The notes: generated by a model not told the origin, from the letters alone. Shown: positions 1 through 8,753, numbered from the stretch's first letter. The stretch is DNA of 64,000 bases from Streptomyces zhaozhouensis (GCF_900230195.1 NZ_OCNE01000021.1:45820-109819); one strand, 5' to 3'. A program made the numbers and translations.

Positions 1-214
1 AGACCGACCAGAACTGCGCGCCGACCCCGCCGGCGCGCAGCCGGCGCAGGTCGGTGTGGAGGCGGCCGGTGAGGTCGCCCGCGATGTCGGCGCGGTCCAG
101 GTCGTAGCCGACCTTCTCGCGCAACGCCCAGGGCAGGTCGTTGTGGCCGTCGACCAGCGGGTGCTCGGCGAGCAGCTCCCTGGCCTCGGCGAGCCGTGCG
201 GCGGCGTCGCTCAT
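1..214 (-). CDS. membrane dipeptidase, peptidase family M19 (5' part only)
   Basis: The first 71 codons of a gene that runs off the left edge on the minus strand. The visible product starts MSDAAARLAE and carries the family M19 (renal dipeptidase) zinc motif HxD in DGHNDLPW, with His24 and Asp26. It continues with RLHTDLRRLRAGGVGAQFW, also typical of the family. These enzymes hydrolyse dipeptides with a binuclear zinc centre; I see no signal peptide. Its ATG overlaps the purE stop codon by 3-4 bases (ATGA), so it is probably translated from the same transcript as purE. The other zinc ligands lie outside the window. Confidence 0.85.
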   Translation of the reverse strand, partial: MSDAAARLAEARELLAEHPLVDGHNDLPWALREKVGYDLDRADIAGDLTGRLHTDLRRLRAGGVGAQFWSV

Positions 215-738
215 CGGGTCCCCTCCTCGGGCTGCTTCAGGGAGTCGCGCAGCCGGCGGCCCTTCTCCCTGGCCTGGTCGCGCAGCTGGTCCTGGAACGC
301 GGCCATCCGCGCGCGCACCGCCGGGTCCCTGGTCCCCAGCACGCGCGCCGCCAGCAGCCCGGCGTTGCGCGCGCCGCCGACCGAGACCGTCGCGACGGGC
401 ACACCGGCCGGCATCTGCACGATGGAGAGCAGCGAGTCCATGCCGTCCAGGTGCTTCAGCGGCACGGGAACGCCGATCACCGGCAGCGGCGTCAACGAGG
501 CGAGCATCCCGGGCAGATGAGCGGCGCCACCGGCACCGGCGATGATCACCGAGAGACCGCGGTCGGCCGCCTCCTGACCGTAGGCGACCATCTCGGTCGG
601 CATCCGGTGCGCGGAGACCACGTCGGCCTCGTAGGCGACGCCGAACTCGTCCAGCGCCTCGGCCGCCGCCCGCATCACCGGCCAGTCGGAGTCGGAGCCC
701 ATCACGATGCCCACCTGCGGGGCCGGGGTGTCACTCAT
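211..738 (-). CDS. purE: 5-(carboxyamino)imidazole ribonucleotide mutase PurE
   Basis: Class I PurE, 175 residues, close to the usual 160-170. It moves the carboxyl group of N5-CAIR to carbon 4 to give CAIR in purine biosynthesis. The phosphate/substrate loop GSDSDW (about residue 14) and the catalytic-His segment SAHRMP (about residue 43) are intact, as is the conserved GAGGAAHLPG. It lies downstream of purK on the same strand, with 127 bp between them, and its stop overlaps the start of the dipeptidase gene. With PurK it forms the two-step bacterial carboxylation route. Confidence 0.96.
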   Translation of the reverse strand: MSDTPAPQVGIVMGSDSDWPVMRAAAEALDEFGVAYEADVVSAHRMPTEMVAYGQEAADRGLSVIIAGAGGAAHLPGMLASLTPLPVIGVPVPLKHLDGMDSLLSIVQMPAGVPVATVSVGGARNAGLLAARVLGTRDPAVRARMAAFQDQLRDQAREKGRRLRDSLKQPEEGTR

Positions 739-865
739 GCCTCACCATTCGTCGTCTGCTGCTCGTTCGGCCGGTCGTCCGGCCGCTTCTGCGGCTTCGG
801 GGTGGCCGCGCCGCGCGCCGTCGTCGCCCCGTCCGGGGCCGGCGGCGCGGTCCCCCGGCGGGCGG

Positions 866-2005
866 TCACTCGTCGATGAGCCCGCGCAGGTAGTCGGCGG
901 CGTGGCGGGCGCGGTCGGTCACCTCGTCGAGGTCGTCCCCGAAGGTGGTGACGTGCCCCACCTTGCGCCCCGGCCGGACGTCCTTGCCGTACATGTGGAT
1001 CTTCAGCCCGGGGTCCCTGGCCATGCAGTGCAGATAGGCCGGATACATCTCCGGATAGGCGCCGCCGAGCACGTTGGCCATCACGGTCCAGGGCGCGCGC
1101 GGCCGGGGGTCGCCCAGCGGCAGGTCGAGCACGGCGCGCAGATGGTTGGCGAACTGCGAGGTCACCGCGCCGTCCTGGGTCCAGTGGCCCGAGTTGTGCG
1201 GCCGCATAGCCAGTTCGTTGACCAGCACCCGGCCGTCCTCGGTCTCGAACAGCTCGACCGCGAGATGCCCGACCACGCCCAGCTCACCGGCGATCCGCAG
1301 CGCCGTCTCCTGCGCCTGCGCGGAGAGTTCGGGCGCGAGACCGGGCGCGGGGGCGATCACCGTGTCGCAGACGCCGTCCACCTGGCGGGACTCCACCACG
1401 GGGTAGGCGACCGCCTGTCCGTGGGGGGAGCGCACCACGTTGGCCGCCAGCTCCCGGCGGAACGCCACGCGCTCCTCGCCCAGCACCGGCACCCCGGCGC
1501 GGAAGGCGTCGCCGGCGTCCTCCTCGGAGCGCACCAGCCAGACGCCCTTGCCGTCGTAGCCGCCGCGCACCGTCTTCAGCACGACGGGGAAGCCGCCGAT
1601 CTCGTCGGCGAACCTGACCACGTCGGCCGGGTCGGTCACGATCCGATGGCGCGGACACGCCACGCCCAGCGAGGTCAGCCGGGCGCGCATCACGCCCTTG
1701 TCCTGCGCGTGCACCAGGGCGCCGGGGCCGGGGCGCACCGGGATGCCGTCCGCCTCCAGCGCGCGCAGATGCTCTGTCGGCACGTGTTCGTGATCGAAGG
1801 TGATCACGTCGCACCCTTTGGCGAACGCACGGAGCGTGGCGAGATCGCGGTAGTCGCCGACCACCACGTCGTTCACCACCCGCGCCGCCGCGTCCTGCGG
1901 AGTGTCACTGAGCAGCCTGAAACTGATGCCGAGCGGGATGCCCGCCTCATGGGTCATACGGGCGAGCTGACCGCCTCCGACCATGCCGACCACGGGAAAT
2001 GTCAC
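866..2005 (-). CDS. purK: 5-(carboxyamino)imidazole ribonucleotide synthase PurK
   Basis: ATP-grasp enzyme of 379 residues that carboxylates AIR to N5-CAIR with ATP and bicarbonate, directly before PurE. The N-terminus MTFPVVGMVGGGQLARM is the classic PurK opening. The ATP-grasp core includes PVVLKTVRGGYDGKG and the C-terminal metal-binding segment VNELAMRPHNSGHWT. The GTG start was chosen because a -10-like TACGCT ends 7 nt upstream, the spacing expected of a leaderless message, and because no ribosome binding site is visible. Confidence 0.96.
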   Translation of the reverse strand: MTFPVVGMVGGGQLARMTHEAGIPLGISFRLLSDTPQDAAARVVNDVVVGDYRDLATLRAFAKGCDVITFDHEHVPTEHLRALEADGIPVRPGPGALVHAQDKGVMRARLTSLGVACPRHRIVTDPADVVRFADEIGGFPVVLKTVRGGYDGKGVWLVRSEEDAGDAFRAGVPVLGEERVAFRRELAANVVRSPHGQAVAYPVVESRQVDGVCDTVIAPAPGLAPELSAQAQETALRIAGELGVVGHLAVELFETEDGRVLVNELAMRPHNSGHWTQDGAVTSQFANHLRAVLDLPLGDPRPRAPWTVMANVLGGAYPEMYPAYLHCMARDPGLKIHMYGKDVRPGRKVGHVTTFGDDLDEVTDRARHAADYLRGLIDE

Positions 2006-2012
2006 GCGCCCC

Positions 2013-2018
2013 AGCGTA
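2013..2018 (-). promoter_or_regulatory. -10 element of a probable leaderless purK promoter
   Basis: TACGCT on the minus strand ends seven bases before the purK GTG. Transcription would then begin at or next to the start codon. I see no convincing -35 box. Confidence 0.45.
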
Positions 2019-2143
2019 TCCGGCGCCCTCCCGCCCCCTTCCCCGGGCCGGAACCGCGACGCCCCGCCACCACGTCACTGCTGGTGGTGGCCGACCCGGC
2101 GATCGGTCGGCCGGCGCGCACAGCGCGTCACCAGGCGAGCGAC

Positions 2144-2635
2144 ATGCGGGACGTGAGGGGCGTGGGAGACGTGAAGGGCACCGGGGGCGTGCGGAGCGTG
2201 CGCGGGGCGCGGGTCGGAGCGAGAGGCGCCGTCCGTCGAAGGGTCGCGGGTCCGGTAGCGGCGCTGGCCCTGCTGTGCGCGGCGACCGGCTGCCAGGGCG
2301 AAAGCTCCTCGGCCGAGGCCAGGTTCGACGACCCGGCGGAGCCGGTCGAGGTCGCGGCGGGCGAGAGCTTTGTCCTGGAGCTGCGGGAGAACCCGTCCGT
2401 CGGTCACGAGTGGACGTTGATCGATCCCGAACCGGACGACTCCGTGGTGCGCGCGGACGGCGACGACTACGAGGCGGACGAGCCCGATCAGACGGGCAGC
2501 GGCGGAACCCGGCTGCTGCGCTTCGAGGCGGTCGAGCCGGGCGCGACCACGATCACCCTGACCCGGCTCTTCCGCGGCGAGCACGAGCCGGAGACGGACG
2601 TCGCCTTCGACGTCGAGGTGGCCGACGCCGGGTGA
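2144..2635 (+). CDS. chagasin-like (I42) protease inhibitor, probable lipoprotein
   Basis: 163-residue protein with a positively charged N-terminus, a hydrophobic stretch VAGPVAALALLCA and a cysteine after ATG that could be lipidated (the box is atypical because the -3 residue is not Leu). The mature part matches the inhibitor family I42 pattern: the first loop NPSVGHEW stands for the canonical NPTTGY.W, followed by GSGGTRLLRFEA, which resembles the GxxG..xF strand. Members bind the active site of papain-like cysteine proteases. The ATG at 2144 is preferred; GTG codons just downstream are alternatives. It is divergent from purK. Confidence 0.7.
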   Translation: MRDVRGVGDVKGTGGVRSVRGARVGARGAVRRRVAGPVAALALLCAATGCQGESSSAEARFDDPAEPVEVAAGESFVLELRENPSVGHEWTLIDPEPDDSVVRADGDDYEADEPDQTGSGGTRLLRFEAVEPGATTITLTRLFRGEHEPETDVAFDVEVADAG

Positions 2636-2702
2636 GCGGCGGGGACCCGGCCCGCCGGTCGGGAGCGGGGGGCGGGCGGGGGCCGTGGTTAGCATGGCGA
2701 GC

Positions 2703-3188
2703 ATGAACGAGGAGCGTCCGCTCCGGGACAGACTGCGCGGCGTCGCCAGGGAGGCGGCGAAGTTCGGCACGGTGGGCGCGTTCGGCTTCCTGGTCAACGT
2801 GGTCGTCTTCAACGTCTGCGCCCAGGTGCTCGGGCTGGCCCCGATCCGCTCCGGCGTGATCGCCACCTCGGCCGCCATCTGCACCAACTACGTCGGCAAC
2901 CGCTACTGGACCTACCGCCACCGCGACCGCTCGGGCCGCCGCCGCGAGATCGCGCTCTTCGTGCTCTTCTCCTGCGTCGGGATGGTCATCGAGAACGGCG
3001 TGCTGGCCCTCTCGCACTACGGCCTCGGCCTCACCTCGGCGCTCGCCGACAACCTGGCCAAGAACGTCGTCGGGCTCGGCATCGGCTCGCTCTTCCGCTT
3101 CTGGTCCTACCGCACCTGGGTCTTCCGCCGCGCCTCCGCCGAGCGCGAGCGTCCGTCCCGACCGGTCGGCTCCGGCGCGCCACGCTGA
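2703..3188 (+). CDS. GtrA family membrane protein
   Basis: 161-residue protein with four predicted membrane helices (about residues 21-40, 47-67, 83-103 and 120-140). It has the GtrA signatures FGTVGAFGFLVN and NYVGNRYWTYR in helices 1-2 and FRFWSYRTWVF in the last helix. GtrA proteins are thought to help move or flip lipid-linked sugars; the substrate cannot be told. ATG at 2703 is used; ATG 2694 and GTG 2685 are in frame. TAGCAT sits seven bases before 2703, so a leaderless start there is plausible. Confidence 0.88.
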   Translation: MNEERPLRDRLRGVAREAAKFGTVGAFGFLVNVVVFNVCAQVLGLAPIRSGVIATSAAICTNYVGNRYWTYRHRDRSGRRREIALFVLFSCVGMVIENGVLALSHYGLGLTSALADNLAKNVVGLGIGSLFRFWSYRTWVFRRASAERERPSRPVGSGAPR

Positions 3189-3315
3189 ACGCCGGCCCGC
3201 CACGCCGAGACGCCCGCCACGCCGAGACGCCCGCGCGGGACCGGCGCACCGCGGGAACCGGGCTGCCGGACCGAAGGGCTGCCGGACCGCCGGACCGCCG
3301 GACCGGCCGGCCGGC

Positions 3316-4569
3316 TCAGGGGACGGACTCGCTGCTCTCCGCCTCACGGCTGAGGAAGAGCGCGAAGACCGGCGGGGAGAGCCCCAGCAGCTCCAGCCGG
3401 CCGCCGTCCGCCTCCGCGAGGTCGCGGGCGACGGCCAGCCCCAGGCCCGTCGAGTTCCGGCCGCTCACCGTGCGTTCGAAGACCCGGGCGCCCAGCTCCT
3501 TCGCCACCCCCGGGCCCTCGTCGGTGACCTCGACCACCACCTGGTTGCCGGTGACGCGGCTGCGCAGCGCGACCGTTCCGGCGCCGTGCATCAGCGCGTT
3601 CTCCACCAGCGTCGCCAGCACCTGCGCCACCGCGCCCGGGGTGCCGACGGCGCGCAGCCCCTGCTTGCCGGAGTGCACGATGGCCCGGCCGGCGCCCCGG
3701 TAGGCCGGCCGCCACTCCTCGACCTGCTGGGCGACCACCTCGTCCAGGTCGAAGCCCACCGCCGAGCCCAGGCGCGGGTCGCGGGAGTTGGTCAGCAGCC
3801 GCTGCACCACGTCGGTCAGCCGCTCGACCTGGGACAGGGCGACGGCCGCCTCCTCCTTGACCGTGTCGACGTCCTCGGTCGCGATGATCTCCTCCAGACG
3901 CATGGAGAGCGCGGTCAGCGGGGTGCGCAACTGGTGGGAGGCGTCGGCGGCGAGCCGGCGTTCGGCGGTCAGCATCCGCGCGATGCGCTCGGCGCTGGTG
4001 TCCAGCACGTCGGCCACCCGGTCCAGCTCGGGGACCCCGTAGCGGCGGTGGCGGGGACGCGGATCGCCGGAACCGAGGCGTTCCGCGGTCTCGGCGAGGT
4101 CGGTCAGCGGCGCCGAGACCCGGCGGGCCTGCTGCACCGCGAGCAGCGCGGCGGCCGCCACGGCCAGCAGCGAGACGACCAGGATGATCATCAGCATCCG
4201 GCCGATCTCGTCGCTGACCACGCTCCTCGGCTGCTGCACCGAGACGGTCTCACCGTGCGCCCCTGACTCGGTGCTCTCCATCGGGTTCTCGCCGGCCGCC
4301 GGGCCGAGCTGGATCGGGGGCTGACCGAGCAGGTCGATCACCACGTGCCGGTCGGGCGGGGCCGAGGCCGCCATCTCCTTGGCGGTGATCGGCTCGCCCG
4401 AGGCGATCCGGCTCTCGACGTCGGCCAGCAGCCGCGCCGTCTCCGCCTCCAGCCGGTCCCTGGCGCTGGCCTCGATGGTGCGGGTCTCCACCAGGAACAG
4501 CGAGACCCCGAAGACCGCGATCACCACGAGGACGACCGAGAGGGTGGAGTTGATCAGACGACGGCGCAC
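3316..4569 (-). CDS. sensor histidine kinase
   Basis: 417-residue membrane kinase. Helix 1 spans about residues 7-27, an extracytoplasmic sensor region about 28-122, and helix 2 about 124-147, followed by a HAMP domain. The HisKA dimerisation domain has the phospho-acceptor in ASHQLRTPLTAL (His212), and the HATPase domain has the N box NALMHG and G boxes DEGPGV and GLGLAVA. It starts 9 bp after the response regulator stop on the same strand, so the two are an operon. The signal is unknown; the sensor region shows no recognisable domain. Confidence 0.94.
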   Translation of the reverse strand: MRRRLINSTLSVVLVVIAVFGVSLFLVETRTIEASARDRLEAETARLLADVESRIASGEPITAKEMAASAPPDRHVVIDLLGQPPIQLGPAAGENPMESTESGAHGETVSVQQPRSVVSDEIGRMLMIILVVSLLAVAAAALLAVQQARRVSAPLTDLAETAERLGSGDPRPRHRRYGVPELDRVADVLDTSAERIARMLTAERRLAADASHQLRTPLTALSMRLEEIIATEDVDTVKEEAAVALSQVERLTDVVQRLLTNSRDPRLGSAVGFDLDEVVAQQVEEWRPAYRGAGRAIVHSGKQGLRAVGTPGAVAQVLATLVENALMHGAGTVALRSRVTGNQVVVEVTDEGPGVAKELGARVFERTVSGRNSTGLGLAVARDLAEADGGRLELLGLSPPVFALFLSREAESSESVP

Positions 4570-4578
4570 GGGGGCCGC

Positions 4579-5256
4579 TCAGCTCTTCTCGAAGCGGAAT
4601 CCCACTCCCCTGACGGTGACGATGTACCGGGGGTTCGCCGCGTCGTCGCCGAGCTTCTTGCGCAGCCAGGAGATGTGCATGTCCAGGGTCTTGGTCGACG
4701 ACCACCAGGTGGTGTCCCAGACCTCGCGCATCAGCTGCTCCCGGGTGACGACCCGTCCGGCATCCCGCACCAGGACCCGCAGCAGGTCGAACTCCTTGGC
4801 CGTGAGGTGCAGTTCGTCCTCCCCCATCCAGGCGCGGTGCGACTCCACGTCGATGCGGATGCCGTGCACGGCCGGCGCCGGGCCGCTCTCCGCGTTCCCC
4901 CGGCGCAGCAGGGCCCGGACGCGGGCCAGCAGCTCGGCGAGGCGGAAGGGCTTGGTCACGTAGTCGTCGGCGCCGGCGTCCAGGCCCACGACGGTGTCGA
5001 CCTCGTCCGCCCTGGCCGTCAGCACCAGCACCGGCAGGCCGAGCCCCTCGGTGCGCAGTCGGCGGCAGACCTCCAGGCCGTCCATTCCCGGCAGTCCGAG
5101 GTCGAGCACCACCAGGTCGACGTCGCCGCGCAGCCCCTCCCGCAGCGCCTCGGGGCCGTCCTCGCGCACCTCCACCTCGTAACCCTCGCGGCGCAGGGCG
5201 CGGGCCAGCGGCTCCGAGATGGATGCGTCGTCCTCGGCGAGCAGCACACGGGTCAT
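4579..5256 (-). CDS. OmpR/PhoB-type response regulator
   Basis: 225-residue regulator: receiver domain about residues 1-115 with acidic pocket AEDD, phospho-acceptor Asp52 in VVLDLGLPGMDG and the conserved Lys in YVTKPF. A winged-helix DNA-binding domain follows (about 130-222), ending VRGVGFRFE. The internal ATG at 5256 (MTRVLLAEDD) is the correct start; upstream sequence in frame is not conserved-looking. TACCAT nine bases upstream suggests a leaderless or near-leaderless message. It is the partner of the downstream kinase. Confidence 0.95.
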   Translation of the reverse strand: MTRVLLAEDDASISEPLARALRREGYEVEVREDGPEALREGLRGDVDLVVLDLGLPGMDGLEVCRRLRTEGLGLPVLVLTARADEVDTVVGLDAGADDYVTKPFRLAELLARVRALLRRGNAESGPAPAVHGIRIDVESHRAWMGEDELHLTAKEFDLLRVLVRDAGRVVTREQLMREVWDTTWWSSTKTLDMHISWLRKKLGDDAANPRYIVTVRGVGFRFEKS

Positions 5257-5374
5257 GGGCTGATGGTAGACGTACGGGCCCGGTGGGCACGGCAGGTCCC
5301 GGGAGGAAGGGGGCCGATCGGCGACGCGGCCTCGCGCGGGCGCCCGCCGGGCGCGACCCCCGGGCCCAGGCGAC

Positions 5375-5863
5375 CTAGTCCGGAACCGGGGCCCCCAGCT
5401 CGGCCCAGACGGTCTTGCCGGTGGCCTCCGCCTCCTGGGCCACCCCCCAGTCCAGGCAGAGCCGCTGCACGATGAACATCCCGTGCCCACCCGGCCTGCC
5501 CGGCATCCTGGTGGAACGCGGCGCCGGGGTCCCCTCGCCCCGGTCGAGCACCTCGATCCGCACCAGCTTCACGCCCCGGCCTATCCGCAGTTCCTCGGGG
5601 CCCCCGGCGTGCAGACAGGCGTTGGTCACCAGCTCGGAGACGACCAGCAACACGTCCTCGACGGCGGCGGTCTGCTCCTCGTCGCCGGTGGGCAGCCAGC
5701 CCCAGTCGTGGAGCGCCTGGCGCGTGAACTCGCGGGCCCGGGAGACCACGCCGTTCGTCCCGATCAGCCGGAGCCTGCGCACCTGCCGCACCGGCTCCTC
5801 GGGGACGACCCGGTGCTGGTGCGCGCCCTGGTCGTCAGCGGGGCGCGGTCGAGTCGTCCCCAT
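5375..5863 (-). CDS. RsbW-like serine kinase / anti-sigma factor (PrsI-like)
   Basis: 162-residue GHKL ATPase. The N box SELVTNACLHAGG, the DRGEGTP G1 box and GGHGMFIV G2 region define the RsbW/SpoIIAB-type fold. Such proteins sequester a SigB/SigF-type sigma factor and phosphorylate a STAS antagonist. Neighbours fit this: a STAS protein lies upstream on the same strand and a SigF-type sigma factor is divergent from it. In S. coelicolor, as I recall, the equivalent trio is SigI with PrsI and ArsI. Whether this protein binds this sigma factor is inferred from position. Confidence 0.85.
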   Translation of the reverse strand: MGTTRPRPADDQGAHQHRVVPEEPVRQVRRLRLIGTNGVVSRAREFTRQALHDWGWLPTGDEEQTAAVEDVLLVVSELVTNACLHAGGPEELRIGRGVKLVRIEVLDRGEGTPAPRSTRMPGRPGGHGMFIVQRLCLDWGVAQEAEATGKTVWAELGAPVPD

Positions 5864-6113
5864 GCACGCCTCCCCTAGCCTTCGTCAGCCATCCTCGCGC
5901 CCACCCAGGGCGGCGTTTCCTCAAACGAGCCGTTTGCCGGGTTCGTTCCGTTCGGTCCGGCTCGACGTTGAAGGGTCTCCTGCCCGGAGGTATGGGTCGC
6001 ACACCCGCCCCTTCGGGGCAATCGCCCGGACGGCGTCCCACGGCTCCGACGTGCGCCGTCAGAGACAGTGTGACGGGAGAGCAAGGCGCCGTACAGCGGC
6101 CCTCACCGGGGCC

Positions 6114-6494
6114 TCAGTCGCCGGAGGGGGCGCCCAGGGCCTCGTCCAGGGTCTCGTGGACCGTGAACACGGCGTTGGCGCCCGTTATCTCCATAATTCT
6201 CGCGACGATCGGCGGCATTTCGGCCAGATGCACGGCGCCGCCGGCCTCCTCCGCCTCGACGCGTGTGGCGAGAAGCACATTCAGCCCGGTCGAGTCACAG
6301 AACTCCAAACCGGAACAGTCGATGACAATTCGCGCCTCCCCCGCAGCCGTACACTCGTGCAACGCGGTGCGAAGCTTCTCGGCGGAATGGTGATCGAGTT
6401 CACCGGCGGGCGCGATCACGACGGAGCCCGCCGCGCGCCGAACGTCGACCGTCAGACCACGCCGGTACTTCTCGCCCGGCATTCCGCGGTCCAT
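6114..6494 (-). CDS. STAS-domain anti-anti-sigma factor (ArsI-like)
   Basis: 126-residue protein that is almost entirely one STAS domain. The motif DSTGLN contains the serine phosphorylated by RsbW-type kinases, so it can act as the switch that frees the sigma factor. It lies 250 bp before the kinase gene on the same strand and is divergent from the sigma gene. The ATG at 6494 has the purine-rich AGAAGGGGG about 7-8 nt upstream. Confidence 0.9.
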   Translation of the reverse strand: MDRGMPGEKYRRGLTVDVRRAAGSVVIAPAGELDHHSAEKLRTALHECTAAGEARIVIDCSGLEFCDSTGLNVLLATRVEAEEAGGAVHLAEMPPIVARIMEITGANAVFTVHETLDEALGAPSGD

Positions 6495-6524
6495 GCGGCC
6501 CCCTTCTCATTGGAGCGCTCTGCT

Positions 6525-6546
6525 GGCTAGGTTCGAAACCTTAGCC
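6525..6546. promoter_or_regulatory. imperfect palindrome between the STAS and sigma genes
   Basis: The arms GGCTAGGTT and AACCTTAGCC pair with one bulged base around a central CGA. It sits 31 bp upstream of the STAS start in the 247 bp divergent region. It could be an operator or part of a promoter, but no known factor is recognised. Confidence 0.35.
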
Positions 6547-6741
6547 TCTGGAAGCCCGGTCCGGCACCCTAACAGGCCCGACTTTCCGTGCAATTCGGGC
6601 GTAGCAGACTTGCCATAGTTACCGAAATCCGGGTAGGGCTAGAAGAGCACCCAGTTTCCGAACCGGCTTGGAGGCGCCGCACCCCCAGTGGACGTCACGG
6701 CTTCGGCGGCCATACGCCGAGAGACTACGGAGGACAACACC

Positions 6742-7647
6742 ATGTCACCGGCCCCTCGTACCCACGAACCGCATACCGACGCCCCCGCGAAGGCCGTCGA
6801 AGGCCTGGCCCCCGCAGCCACGGCGGCCGACGCCGACGACGTGCTCGCGGACCTGCCCGAGCTGCCGCCTTTCGACCAGGTGGCGCCGCTGGACGCGCGG
6901 GAGCTTTCCAAGAGCCTCTTCCTCCGCCTGCGGGACCTGGAGGAGGGCACCCACGAGTACGCGTACGTGCGGAACACGCTGGTGGAACTCAACCTGGCGC
7001 TGGTGAAGTTCGCCGCCGCCCGGTTCCGTTCCCGCAGCGAGCCGATGGAGGACATCATCCAGGTCGGCACGATCGGCCTGATCAAGGCGATCGACCGCTT
7101 CGACGCCGAGCGCGGCGTGGAGTTCCCCACCTTCGCGATGCCGACGATCGTCGGCGAGATCAAGCGCTTCTTCCGGGACACCTCCTGGTCGGTCCGGGTT
7201 CCCCGCCGACTCCAGGAGCTCCGTCTCGACCTGGCCAAGGCGGGTGACGAGCTGGCCCAGAAGCTGGACCGCTCCCCGACCGTGGCCGAGCTGGCCGAAC
7301 GCCTCGGGCTCTCCGAGGAAGAGGTCGTGGAGGGCATGGCCGCCTCCAACGCCTACACCGCGAGCTCCCTGGACGCACAGCCGGAGGAGGACGACGCGGA
7401 GGGCGCGCTGGCCGACAGGATCGGCTACGAGGACCACGGCCTGGAAGGCATCGAGTACATCGAGTCGTTGAAGCCGTTGATCGCGCAGCTGGCGCCGCGC
7501 GACCGGAAGATCCTCTCGCTGCGCTTCGTGGCGAACATGACGCAGTCGGAGATCGGCGAGGAGCTGGGCATCTCGCAGATGCACGTCTCGCGACTGCTGT
7601 CGAAGACCCTCGGGAAGCTGCGCCGCGGCCTGATGGTCGAGGAGTGA
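6742..7647 (+). CDS. sigI: RNA polymerase sigma factor, SigB/SigF/SigI family
   Basis: 301-residue group 3 sigma factor. Region 2 (about residues 60-135) contains DIIQVGTIGLIKAIDRFD and EFPTFAMPTIVGEIKRFFRD, region 3 follows, and region 4 (about 240-295) contains SQMHVSRLLSKTLGKLRRGL. The ATG has a good GGAGG nine bases upstream; a longer in-frame start at 6688 is less likely. The kinase and STAS genes next to it indicate control by partner switching. The name sigI rests on remembered synteny (SCO3068) and the neighbouring purE/hut genes; a SigF-type paralogue is the alternative. Confidence 0.9.
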   Translation: MSPAPRTHEPHTDAPAKAVEGLAPAATAADADDVLADLPELPPFDQVAPLDARELSKSLFLRLRDLEEGTHEYAYVRNTLVELNLALVKFAAARFRSRSEPMEDIIQVGTIGLIKAIDRFDAERGVEFPTFAMPTIVGEIKRFFRDTSWSVRVPRRLQELRLDLAKAGDELAQKLDRSPTVAELAERLGLSEEEVVEGMAASNAYTASSLDAQPEEDDAEGALADRIGYEDHGLEGIEYIESLKPLIAQLAPRDRKILSLRFVANMTQSEIGEELGISQMHVSRLLSKTLGKLRRGLMVEE

Positions 7648-7737
7648 CAAACACCCCACCCGGGACCTCGGGGGTCCCGGGGAGCACACGGGTGAGCGGG
7701 AGCCGGGCGACCGGTCACCCGTGACCGAGGAACGGTC

Positions 7738-7784
7738 AGCCTGGACGGCGCGCGGCTTCACTCCGCGCGCCGTCCAGGCTTTTG
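7738..7784 (+). terminator. intrinsic terminator after the sigma gene
   Basis: A perfect 18 bp stem (7738-7755 with 7763-7780) around the loop CTTCACT, followed directly by TTTTG. It stands about 90 bp after the sigma gene stop and is a textbook intrinsic terminator for a high-GC genome. Confidence 0.85.
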
Positions 7785-7852
7785 CGTGTGCGGCGAGCGG
7801 CGCGAACGCGGTGTGCGGGGCGTGTGGGGTGCCGGCCTCTGCGGCCGCGGCG

Positions 7853-7970
7853 CGGGGCGGGGCGGGGCGGGGCGGGGCGCGCTGACAACGTGGAGGCCGT
7901 GGACGCCGTGCCCGGGGTGACCGGCGTGGACGGGGTGACCGGCGTGAACGGGGTGAACGGGGTGAACGGC
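7853..7970. repeat. short tandem repeats in the sigI-TetR gap
   Basis: The 343 bp gap after the sigma gene holds, besides its terminator, two simple-repeat tracts. CGGGG is repeated five times from 7853. At about 7916-7970 a 9 bp unit (GTGAACGGG and the variants GTGACCGGC and GTGGACGGG) occurs six times. One frame reads as Gly-Val-Thr/Asn/Asp triplets, but there is no start, RBS or continuing gene, so I treat it as non-coding repeat. Confidence 0.55.
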
Positions 7971-7990
7971 CGGTCGGGGCCGCGTGGGCG

Positions 7991-8686
7991 TCAGGCGTCG
8001 GCGGCGAGGGCGGCGACCTCGGGGAGCAGCGTCAGCGCCCGGCGGGTGCGGGCCACCAACTCCGCGCGACCGTCTGCGCCGTCGCCCGTGCCGGCGTCCC
8101 CGTCCGCGCCGGCTCCGGGGGCGGAGCCGGGAGCGTCGGCCAGCAGCCAGTCGTGGACCGCCCAGCGCCAGGCCGACAGCATCAACTCCAGCAGCAGCCG
8201 CTGCCGCACCCCGTCCTCGGGCCGCGCGACGGGATGCCGTGCGGCGGCCAACTCCAGCACCCGGTCGGTCGTCTCCGCGCAGTCGCGCAGGCTGTGCCCG
8301 GCCAGCGCGGGGGTGCGCTCGGCCAACGCGCGACAGGCGCGGAACCTGGCCGCCCAGTCCTCGTCCATCGCCAGCACGGCGGCGAAGAGCGCCTCACGGT
8401 AGTCGGACTGCGCGGTGCCCCCGGGCGGCAGCTCGGCGAAGGCCGCCGTGTAGGCCGCCCACAGCTCCTGCTCGGGGGCGAGAGCGACGGCCTCCTTGGA
8501 CGCGAAGTTCCGGAAGAACGTGCGCTGCGAGACCTCGACCGCCTCCACCACCTCGTCCAACGTGGTCTCGGCGAACCCGCGCTCGGTGAACCTGCGCAGC
8601 GCCTCCGAGACCAACGCCCGTCTGGTGCGCAGCTTCTTCCGCTCCCGCAGCGTCGGCGCGCCCCCTGAAGTATCCGCATCGCTCAC
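7991..8686 (-). CDS. TetR family transcriptional regulator
   Basis: 231-residue regulator. The N-terminal helix-turn-helix (about residues 18-62) reads RRALVSEALRRFTERGFAETTLDEVVEAVEVSQRTFFRNFASKEAV in pieces typical of TetR; the C-terminal ligand domain is not assignable. It is divergent from the oxidoreductase at 8865, the usual arrangement of a TetR repressor and its target. Three 17 bp-spaced repeats in the intergenic region are candidate operators. Confidence 0.93.
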   Translation of the reverse strand: MSDADTSGGAPTLRERKKLRTRRALVSEALRRFTERGFAETTLDEVVEAVEVSQRTFFRNFASKEAVALAPEQELWAAYTAAFAELPPGGTAQSDYREALFAAVLAMDEDWAARFRACRALAERTPALAGHSLRDCAETTDRVLELAAARHPVARPEDGVRQRLLLELMLSAWRWAVHDWLLADAPGSAPGAGADGDAGTGDGADGRAELVARTRRALTLLPEVAALAADA

Positions 8687-8753
8687 CGCCGCAGCCTATC
8701 GAGCCGGACGCCGACCGCCTCGTGCGCGCACCTCTCATGCCGTCGACCGCCTT

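Noticed and set aside
707..2635. A very long open frame on the plus strand across purK and the inhibitor gene
   Set aside because: Most of it is the antisense shadow of purK; only the end from 2144 has its own signal peptide-like region and family motifs.
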